DNA of 43,808 nucleotides from an uncultured Clostridia bacterium. GTDB lineage: Bacteria > Bacillota > Clostridia > TANB77 > CAG-508. Below, piece by piece: positions 37,501-43,808 of the stretch. The DNA is taken from contig CAKPKE010000014.1 of the NCBI GenBank assembly GCA_934167095.1, positions 1 to 43,808 of the forward strand, in the 5' to 3' direction. A model generated the notes under the pieces. It searched no databases, was not told the DNA's origin, and saw only the letters and a list, made by a program, of their open reading frames with translations. The position numbers were made by a program, and so were the translations under genes. The number at the start of each line of letters is the position of its first letter. Position 1 is the first letter of the stretch.

Positions 37501-40045
37501 ATCTATTTTCTGCCTCACTTTTTGCTCTTAATAATTCTATTGTTCTATTAATATTTTCATTATTCATGAATTTAACTATATTATTTAAAGTATCTTCTCT
37601 GTTATTTCCTAAAGAGATTATTAAATTTAGTTCAGCTACTTCCTTTGGCTTTACAGTCACAGTTCTTTTCATTGCAATAATAGGGTCTGTTGTATATCCA
37701 ATAGAAGTACTAAGTGGCAATGAATTTTTTACGCACTTCGGAAATTCAAAATTATCTCTTCCCGTAAATTTTTCTTTATCTATTTCAAATTCTAAATTAC
37801 TTACACTATTATTTTCGCAGTATAAATTTACTGCCATAAATACATCTTGCTCATTATCAGACTTTGCTTTTCTTTCTATTAAAATAGTATTTATTTCTTC
37901 TATATATTCATATCTCAAAAATAAATTATTAAATGCTTTATGGCTATAATCTTGAAATCTTTTAGAAATTATTGGTTCGATATAACTTGTAACTTCAAGC
38001 ATTTCTTCATTATTTCCTGTGTTTTTTAATTTTAATTTTCTTATTTCAACAGGCTCGTCAGTATCTACTATAACTTTTGTTGTAGTTTCGATATTTTCAT
38101 CTGTCCTAGAGAATTCATCTGATTCTGGGGCAAAAATAATGCTATATTTTTCTGGTCTTTCTTCAAATTTTTTGACTGTATTTGTCCAAAGTTTTTTATT
38201 TCTTATATTTTTTATATAGAACATAATTCCTTCATCAACATCTTCTGTTTGCTTAAATCTATTTACTTGTATTCCTTTATAAGTGCTGTAACCATTTCCA
38301 TATTGGTCCATTACAATTGTATATTTATCATTTGCAATAACGTTTGATACATTTAATTTGTCATTTATTTTAGTATATTTTCGCTGTGCATAGTCTTCAT
38401 AATCTACATATTTTATTTTTTCAATCTTTTCTTTTTCCTCTTTTGTAATTATCATATCTTTAGGCATTCTTTCTTCTAAAAGAATTTGAACAGCCTTCAT
38501 TTCAGGATTTTTCATAAATCTTGTCTGAAAAATTTTATTATTTATTAAATTATTAATTGATAGCAAAATTAATCCTTGATGATGTGCCATAAAAGTCCTT
38601 ACCTGGCTGTACTTTTTAGAACTTCTACCTGGTGTAAAATCTATTGATTCATAAAATCCGTATTTATCATACATTTCAAGTTTTTCTAACTCTTTCATGT
38701 TTTTTACAACTTCTTTGGGAATCTCATTTAACGCAAGTATTGAACCATAAGACGCAACAACTGTTTCTTCCTCAAGACCTCTTTTTAGTCCAAGCCATGG
38801 AATACCAAATGCCTTATATTGATAATTATTATTTAGGTCCTTCAAATTAAATGCAGCTTCGGATATTCCCCATGGTACGCCTAATTTTTTAGCATACTCA
38901 ATTTGACTCATAATCATAAATTTACAAGATTCTTCTAATATACTTCCTGGATAACCCGGAATATTTATTGTTGGCATTAAATATTCAAACGCAGTTCCAG
39001 ACCATGAAATAAGACCTTTATATTTATTTAAAGTAGTTAAGGTTCTACTTAAATTATACCAATGCTTTTCAGAAATATCCTTTTTTGCGATAGCAACTAA
39101 GCTTGTTTGTCTTGCCTCAGATGCAAGTAAGTCATAATAAGAATCAGTAAGTTTTCCGTCTTCTATATTATAGCCAACTGAAAATAATCTTGTTTTTTCA
39201 TTATATAAAACTTTAAAATCTGTATTATTTATTATTCTTTCAACTTGCATAATCATTGTGTCTATTTTTGTATCCTGCATTTTTTCTTTTATTTCATATA
39301 AAAATTGTCTAACAACATATAAATATCCAACAAAATTTCCACTATCTACTGATGAAATATACCTTGGAATTAATGGTTCTAGAGTTTTTATATTATACCA
39401 ATTATATAAGTGACCATTCCATTTTTGCAGATTTGATATAGTTTCAATCATTTTATATAAAGTGTTTAAAGTTTCCTCTAGAGTTTCATATTTCAAATCA
39501 TATCCTGCAATAATTGCAAGCAACCCCAGTCCAATATTTGTTGAAGATGTCCTTGGTACTAGCTTTTGTTTTCTATCTTCTTGGTAGTTATCCGGTGGTA
39601 GAAAATTATTGTTCTCATTAATATTGTCTTTAAAATATTGCCAAGTTCTTTTTCCAACTTCTAAAAGGTAATTTTTTTCATCAGTTGATATTTCGTCTAA
39701 CTTTTGATGAATAGACTTCTTTTTACTTACGTTTTGCATTATATATGGTGCTAAAGTCCACATAGCTCCTAGTATAATCAAAATTATTTTGCTTAAGATG
39801 CTAGTTACAAAAATTGCTGATATTATTACTATTACAGCTCCAATTATGAAACTTTCTTTCATAACTCTATAATACGCCATTACATTTTGTTTTGTGTTTT
39901 TTTCTGCATCTTCTGATGTAGTCCATTCAAGCAAGTGCTTTTTACTTATTTTCATTCTATAAATTGCTTTTACTTCTGATCTAATTGATACAATTGCTTT
40001 ATCTGCAATTACACATAAGTCTAATATTGTTCTTATAAAACTTGC
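34532..40045 (-). CDS. Cyclic beta-glucan synthase, C-terminal part (joined to the upstream part through CGGA)
   Basis: The 1837 residues after the shift. Two membrane segments come first (about 50-95), then a glycoamylase-like domain (LLASEARQTS, WSGTAFEYLMP, WGISEAAFN, YGSILAL, FMAHHQGLIL), a beta-sandwich region, and a GH94 phosphorylase domain with GAYGFRDQLQD, VEHWWHEETSRG and the catalytic TGDWNDGM, closing with TGSSSWYY and the C-terminal beta domain. This matches cyclic beta-1,2-glucan synthases, in which the GH94 domain trims chain length. Without the join this part would have to start at TTG 40060 with no ribosome site. The joined product is 2724 residues, the size of intact family members. 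Confidence 0.88.
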   Translation of the reverse strand, partial: ASFIRTILDLCVIADKAIVSIRSEVKAIYRMKISKKHLLEWTTSEDAEKNTKQNVMAYYRVMKESFIIGAVIVIISAIFVTSILSKIILIILGAMWTLAPYIMQNVSKKKSIHQKLDEISTDEKNYLLEVGKRTWQYFKDNINENNNFLPPDNYQEDRKQKLVPRTSSTNIGLGLLAIIAGYDLKYETLEETLNTLYKMIETISNLQKWNGHLYNWYNIKTLEPLIPRYISSVDSGNFVGYLYVVRQFLYEIKEKMQDTKIDTMIMQVERIINNTDFKVLYNEKTRLFSVGYNIEDGKLTDSYYDLLASEARQTSLVAIAKKDISEKHWYNLSRTLTTLNKYKGLISWSGTAFEYLMPTINIPGYPGSILEESCKFMIMSQIEYAKKLGVPWGISEAAFNLKDLNNNYQYKAFGIPWLGLKRGLEEETVVASYGSILALNEIPKEVVKNMKELEKLEMYDKYGFYESIDFTPGRSSKKYSQVRTFMAHHQGLILLSINNLINNKIFQTRFMKNPEMKAVQILLEERMPKDMIITKEEKEKIEKIKYVDYEDYAQRKYTKINDKLNVSNVIANDKYTIVMDQYGNGYSTYKGIQVNRFKQTEDVDEGIMFYIKNIRNKKLWTNTVKKFEERPEKYSIIFAPESDEFSRTDENIETTTKVIVDTDEPVEIRKLKLKNTGNNEEMLEVTSYIEPIISKRFQDYSHKAFNNLFLRYEYIEEINTILIERKAKSDNEQDVFMAVNLYCENNSVSNLEFEIDKEKFTGRDNFEFPKCVKNSLPLSTSIGYTTDPIIAMKRTVTVKPKEVAELNLIISLGNNREDTLNNIVKFMNNENINRTIELLRAKSEAENRYLGIKGKEIETYQKILTHLMFAEKNENKIVPKNIKPRVSDLWKFGISGDNPILLLKVKDITDIDIVKDVLKAYEFFRVKNIKIDLVIINEEKESYENIVREAVSSTVLNKNLAYLLNVSGGIFILNNLEKNDKAILEAKSNLVINANYSSLEQQIDDLETRIIEQIKEVSEDSAKGKIVEDYEQFENPEFKNLKYFNEYGGFSDDGKEYLIKINRKQKTPSVWSNVLANPNFGTLTTESMGGYTWYKNSRLNRITAWSNNQVQDNPSEVIYIKDMNDGKKWSLGASPMPDKNDYYVTYGFGYSKYLHYSSKIKQELKVFVPQDDNVKINLISFENQNPQRKKLKIIYYIKPVLGEDEIKTNINISLQYKSNMVIAKNISSENDMQMFISSSEKINSYTGSKRFFFNGKGLNNPDGIDKISLNYENSYSQDGIIALQFDVIIEAFSKKEISLIIGTGNTVDEMQEISYKYSNVSNCKSEYMKNKRYWQDLVQILQVKTPMQSTNIILNGWLIYQSLCSRIYARTGFYQSGGAYGFRDQLQDTLALKYIDPSFAKNQIIKHAKSQFIEGDVEHWWHEETSRGIRTKISDDLLWLAFLVSDYISFTNDYQILDEQVSYKIGKILDENERERYDLYEDSEVYESIYMHCIRAIEKSLNFGENGLPKIGTGDWNDGMSNVGSKGKGESVWLGFFLYDVLKSFIPLCEYKQDFESAEKYKKIMINLKKTLNSVAWDGRWFKRAFTDNGEILGSLQNEECRIDSISQSWSVISGAGDNDKKYIAMESLENHLIDKEIGIIKLLDPPFDKTKVEPGYIKSYLPGTRENGGQYTHAAVWTIIAQTILGLNDKAYENFRMINPIEHARTKEEANKYKVEPYVMPADIYGKQNLAGRGGWTWYTGSSSWYYIAGIKYILGLNIENEYLEIKPHIPSSWNEYEIKYKISGNVYNIKVRNNTAKSTISEQVVQKFVCNGEEIKENRLKIIPNSGIYNIEVEI

Positions 40046-40049
40046 TCCG
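40046..40049 (-). other. CGGA recoding site in the cyclic glucan synthase gene
   Basis: Minus strand reads GGT ATT CGGA GCA AGT. The CGG is codon 887 counted from 42707. In frame the protein would end 16 codons later (TAA 39999-40001); with the +1 shift it continues for 1837 residues. Confidence 0.82.
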
Positions 40050-42707
40050 AATACCATCAATCGATTTTGTAAATTCTTTAGTTTTTATATTTCCATCTTT
40101 ATTGTCAAATATTTTATTTACCAAATCAATTATAAACGGCATTATAATTGAAGTTACTGCTATTGCTGGTAAATAATATAGATTTTTATTTATCAAAATT
40201 GATGCTACTGCAAATAAAATTATAAGTGCCACGCTAGATATTTCTAATTTACTTCTTACTATATTGCTAAATATTTTGTATCTACTTAAAAAATTTAATG
40301 GATTTTTCTTTTTATTTCCATCTTTATTCTCTATATTAGCAAGTAGCCATGGTGTAATTTGATAATCTCCTCTTATCCATCTTGCAAGTCTAGTCCTAAA
40401 GCTTAAATAATTTGTTGGAAAACCATCCATTAATAACACATCTGACGCAAGTCCACATCTTAAATAACTGCCTTCTAATAAATCATGGCTTAGTACTGAA
40501 TTTTCTTTTATTTCATTATTTAAAACTTCAGAAAACACTTCTAAATCATATATTCCTTTTCCTGTAAAAATACCTTCATCAAAATTATCTTCATAGGTAT
40601 CTGAAATGCTTGAAGTATATGAGTCTGTTCCACCTTCGCCAGCAAATATTTGAGTAAATGCACTTATTCTGCTATCTTCTATTCCTATTCCAACTCTTGG
40701 TTGAATTAACCCATGCCCTTGTAGTACTAAGTCATTATTTTTATTCAGTACTGGCTTATTTAAAATATGCGCCATTGCCCCAACAAGTTCTAGTCCAGAA
40801 TTTAAAGTAAGTTCAGTATCACTGTCTAGAGTAATGATATATTTTATTTTGGGTATTTCCTTTCCTAAATTTCTTTCATCTTCTATTGTATTTGTTCTAA
40901 AAGGATTTTTCAAATTTCCAAGCAAGTATTCATTAAATTGATTTAGCAGTCCTCTTTTTCGTTCCCAGCCCATAAAACACTCTTCATTTTCATTCCACTT
41001 TCTATTTCTATAAATAAAATTAAATTTATTAAAATTTCTATCTGCATACTTTTCATTTAAAATTCTTACTTGATTTATCCCTTCATTTATAACTTCATCA
41101 TCAAATTCTTCTATTTCCTTATCACCACTTGAGCAATCTCCCAGAAGAGTAAAATATATATTTTCAGATTTATTTGCAATATAATAAACTTCCAATTTTT
41201 CCATTAGTTCTTTTACTTTTTCTTTGCTTTTAATAATTGTTGGAATTACAACCATTGTTGCATATTCTTTTGGTATTCCATTTTGAAAATCAAGTTTTGG
41301 TATAAGCTTTGGTTTTACCATTTTTCCTAATATGTTTTGAATAATTTTAGCTACTATATTCTCAATTGGTATTAAAACTGCTAGAAATATTAATATTGTG
41401 AACAACCAGTCTTTTAGTAAATTATAAGAATTTATTGTTGCTATAAATGTTACAGCCAGTGCTGTTATCCAGATTCCATACACATAAATTTTTACTTTTT
41501 CAAAACCATTAATTCTAGATTTATTTTTTATCTCCAAAGATTCTAATAATTCATCTTTACCTTCTGCAATTAGATAATACCCAATATGTTTTTTTCTTTC
41601 ATTAATTGATTTTTCACTTAGCTTCAAACACTCTTTAGCAATATATATCTCTGAAATCTTAGTTTTTTTAGCAAGTTCTTGAATCTTATTTCTATAATAT
41701 ATTTTTGTGTTTATATCCATTACCCCATATTGTCCAGCTGGATCTTTCTTTAATATTTCTTCAACTCCATTTATTTGCTCAAAAATTTCTGTAAAATTAA
41801 TTCTTCCTATATTTTTAAGTGATATTATACAATTTCCTATAGAAACTTTTTTTACAGCAATTTCAAAATGTTCTTTTTTTATTACCTCTGAAATTTCTAA
41901 TCCTGCTCTATTTACTACTTCTTCTAATATGTTTAAATAGTTATTTGCTTTTCTTCCATATTTTTTTAATCTGTATGACATATATTCTATAAATGTATTT
42001 TTCATTTGATTTGTTTTTATTATATTGTTTCTTATAATTGCATTTGACTTTATTGTGTTTTCTTCTTTAAAAAATTTTGATAAAATTATTTCTACTTTAT
42101 ATTTTTGCATTTGGGCAAGATATATACTTTCGCAAATCTGTCTTATTTTTTGTACTAAACAAATTTGAATAAATAGTCCAATATTCCATATTTCGTCCAT
42201 GTTTAGATTTTTTTTATTTTGATATGCTTTAAGCATATATTCTAAATTTTCATAGTCAACTTTGCCATCTGTATATGCAACCATTTCAGCTGCTAATACA
42301 TAACATCTAGCAAATCCACTATATGTTCCATTTGCAATACCTAAAAAATTAGTATATTTTTTTAATGTTAATTCTTTTGAAATTGATTTTACACTTTCTT
42401 CAATAATATAAAAATTATCTAATATCCACTCTCCAGCTGGGTGAATTGGAATCTTCATCTTCACATGATTATTTAAGAGTTTATATGTTTGTTTTATTAC
42501 CTCAAAATCTTCTTCTAGCATTGTAATTGGGTATGTTTCTTTACTTGATTTTTGAACAATTATATTATCAGATGCAAGCTTTTCCATGTGTACACACAAC
42601 TGATTTTTGTCAAGAACAGCTCCATCAACATTTAATCTTTTATTTTCAATAAAATTTTTCACAAAAAAATTCACTCCTTGGTATGTTTTTACACATATTT
42701 TCTCCAA
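40046..42707 (-). CDS. Cyclic beta-glucan synthase, N-terminal glycosyltransferase part
   Basis: The 886 codons before the shift. The N-terminal 400 residues are helical (HPAGEWILDNFYIIEE is a family landmark). Membrane segments flank the GT84 transferase, which has VVIPTI, LDSDTELTLNSG, GIEDSRISAFTQIFAGEGG, LSHDLLEGSYLRCGLASD and TRLARWIRGDYQ, the DxD and Q/RxxRW-type motifs of a processive glucosyltransferase using UDP-glucose. Three further membrane helices precede the junction. The start is uncertain: TTG 42707 lacks a ribosome site, and GTG 42662 has AAGGAG upstream. It follows the CwlD-like amidase by 15 bases. Unjoined, the frame runs 16 junk codons past the CGG to 39999. Confidence 0.88.
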
Positions 42708-42722
42708 AGAGTGGAAAAGTAT

Positions 42723-43448
42723 TCATTTTTCTAAAAAGTAATCCATTATTCCATTATAAATTCCCCATGCAAGTTTATTTTGATATTCATCTTGTCTTAA
42801 AAGTGACTCTTCTTCAGGGTTTGATAGGAATCCACATTCAACAATACAAGTTGGAATTTCAACATGTTTTATAATGTAGACATTTCCTATTTTCATTGGC
42901 AGTCTATTATTTTCTTTTTGAATTGCCAAATTTAAATTATTTTGTATTGCTGTTGCTAAATTTTTGCCTTCATCACTTCCACTTTTAAAAAATGTCTGCC
43001 AGCCAGAATACTTACTTTCATTGATTTTGTTTAAGTGTATACTTACAAATATATCAGCAGATGCAGAATTTCCAATTTTTACTCTATTTTTTATATCAGA
43101 CACCTTTTTTTCTTTTAGAGTAGTTTTATCAATATCATAAATTGCATTTTCGTCTGACCTAGTTAACACTACACTTGCTCCGCGAACACTCAAGTATATT
43201 TTGTAATTTTAATGCTATTGCTAAATTTATACTTGATTCAGATGTTCCATTTGCACTTACAGCTCCACCATCTTCGCCTCCGGTGTCCGTGCATCAATTA
43301 CAATGGTTTTAGCAGTTACTGGCATTGCCATTGTATCTATTGTTTTTGATTTTATTGCATTTTCTGAATTTCCAATACTTGCTACAAATATTGGAAGTAA
43401 TGTGAATACACTTAAAAATATTACTCGTTTTTTATTTTTTAATTGCAT
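42723..43448 (-). CDS. cwlD: CwlD-like N-acetylmuramoyl-L-alanine amidase, three CGGA recoding sites
   Basis: ATG 43448 (GTGAGG eight bases upstream) opens a frame with an N-terminal signal/anchor (KRVIFLSVFTLLPIFVAS) and TIVIDA, then hits CGG. Reading CGGA as Gly gives DA-G-H, then a second CGGA gives GHG-GEDGGAV: the Amidase_3 zinc motif with its His. 32 codons later a third CGGA restores ECS-G-ASVVLTRSDE. The remainder carries FVSIHLN (second zinc His) and IVECGFLSNPEEE (catalytic Glu), then the CwlD-like end. The joined product is 240 residues, the CwlD size. CwlD trims muramic side chains for spore cortex. Unshifted frames stop quickly in each segment. Confidence 0.82.
43179..43182 (-). 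other. CGGA recoding site 3 in cwlD
   Basis: Minus strand reads TGT TCG CGGA GCA AGT, 32 codons after site 2 and in frame with it. The shift leads into GASVVLTR, a conserved Amidase_3 strand; no shift leads to TAG within eleven codons. Confidence 0.8.
43279..43282 (-). other. CGGA recoding site 2 in cwlD
   Basis: Minus strand reads CAC CGGA GGC GAA, one codon after site 1 and in frame only if site 1 has shifted. It supplies the first Gly of the HGG motif. Confidence 0.82.
43286..43289 (-). other. CGGA recoding site 1 in cwlD
   Basis: Minus strand reads GAT GCA CGGA CAC. The CGG is codon 54 from ATG 43448. It supplies the Gly before the zinc-binding His in DAGH. Confidence 0.82.
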
Positions 43449-43453
43449 AAAAT

Positions 43454-43491
43454 AAACCTCACATACTAATTTATATTAATATATGAGGTTT
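43454..43491 (-). promoter_or_regulatory. Hairpin that contains the cwlD ribosome site
   Basis: On the minus strand AAACCTCATATA pairs with TATGTGAGGTTT around an AT-rich loop. The 3' arm contains the GTGAGG ribosome site of cwlD, so folding would hide it. It may also serve as the terminator of the Rpn-type gene upstream, since TTTATTTTAT follows. Confidence 0.55.
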
Positions 43492-43515
43492 TATTAAATT
43501 AATTCGTTTTATTAT

Positions 43516-43808
43516 TTAGTTTTCATTTAATATTCTATTTATTTCATCTTCTTCTAGTTCTACAATTTGTGCGATTTGTTCTATTGTCATATTATTTTCA
43601 TGTAATTTTTTTACAATAGCAATTTTAGTTTCTTTTTCGCCTTCTTCTTTTCCTTTTTCAAGGCCTCTTTCTGTGGCTTCTTTTTCAAATTGTATTTTAT
43701 CTGCTATATCTAGTGTTCTGCTTAATGCTCGTCTTCTTAATATATCATCTTGGCTTATTTTTTCTAGCTCTTCCTTTGCTTCTTTTATATCTTCGTTTTC
43801 TTCCATTA
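43516..43808 (-). CDS. C-terminal part of an Rpn-family nuclease/putative transposase (cut by window edge)
   Basis: The visible 96 residues match the tail of Rpn-family (PD-(D/E)XK) recombination-promoting nucleases: a charged helix (KEAKEELEKISQDDILRRRA), the repetitive GLEKGKEEGEKE linker and a final small helix-turn-helix-like segment (NNMTIEQIAQIVELEEDEI). The catalytic domain would lie beyond the right edge, and the ATG at 43806 is probably internal. A hairpin at 43454-43491 follows it. No inverted repeat of an insertion sequence is seen on this side. Confidence 0.7.
   Translation of the reverse strand, partial: MEENEDIKEAKEELEKISQDDILRRRALSRTLDIADKIQFEKEATERGLEKGKEEGEKETKIAIVKKLHENNMTIEQIAQIVELEEDEINRILNEN

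Noticed and set aside
43449..43515. Hairpin at 43454-43491 as the end of an insertion sequence
   Set aside because: No matching inverted end or target duplication is visible in the window, and it fits better as a terminator or leader structure.

Overview
The window is strongly AT-rich DNA from a low-G+C Gram-positive bacterium, most likely an uncultivated gut-type clostridium. I infer this from AGGAGG ribosome sites, TTGACA-17-TATAAT promoters, a four-subunit 2-oxoacid:ferredoxin oxidoreductase, RicT, MinD/MinE, a CwlD-type amidase and a clostridial-type prepilin leader. Almost every gene is on the minus strand; only a coiled-coil gene and an HD-GYP gene read plus. No rRNA, tRNA, CRISPR array or insertion sequence was seen.

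Layout (minus-strand genes read right to left). 1-9365: repair and wall block: GltD-like oxidoreductase (cut by the left edge), family-4 uracil-DNA glycosylase, S66 peptidase, PgeF, AddB, 8-oxoguanine glycosylase, L,D-transpeptidase, YitT-type membrane protein. 9582-10984: coiled-coil gene and a hicA-hicB module lying between two inverted 94-bp repeats. 10997-15475: Elp3-like radical SAM protein, RNase III, acyl carrier protein, HD-GYP protein, a solitary MazF toxin, an anchored protein. 15566-19131: dusB, rodA, minE, minD behind one promoter. 19192-21624: sortase and its probable SpaA-type surface substrate. 21671-25282: porG-porD-porA-porB-ferredoxin operon with a winged-helix remnant at its head. 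25361-28598: a 1048-residue RCC1-like protein with a prepilin leader and a (GT)15 microsatellite in its coding sequence. 28655-34406: ricT, holB, lepB, a WalKR/PhoPR-like pair and an unknown membrane protein. 34532-43448: a 2724-residue cyclic beta-glucan synthase preceded by a CwlD-like amidase. The right edge cuts an Rpn-type nuclease.

The main discovery candidate is a recoding system. Four genes (hicA, mazF, cwlD, cyclic glucan synthase) look frameshifted, six times in total. Every break is an in-frame CGG followed by A, and in every case reading CGGA as one glycine unit (or skipping the C and reading GGA) restores the family sequence, including the amidase zinc motif DAGHGGED and the MazF motif GSEQGGIRPV. 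By hand I found no in-frame CGG in any uninterrupted gene of the window, although out-of-frame CGG (AAC GGA, GAC GGA, TGC GGA) is common and read normally. The codons before the six sites all differ, which argues for decoding in the A site (a quadruplet-reading tRNA-Gly, or +1 capture of GGA at an unassigned CGG codon) rather than a slippery P-site sequence. Both toxin genes need this event; the HicB antitoxin does not.
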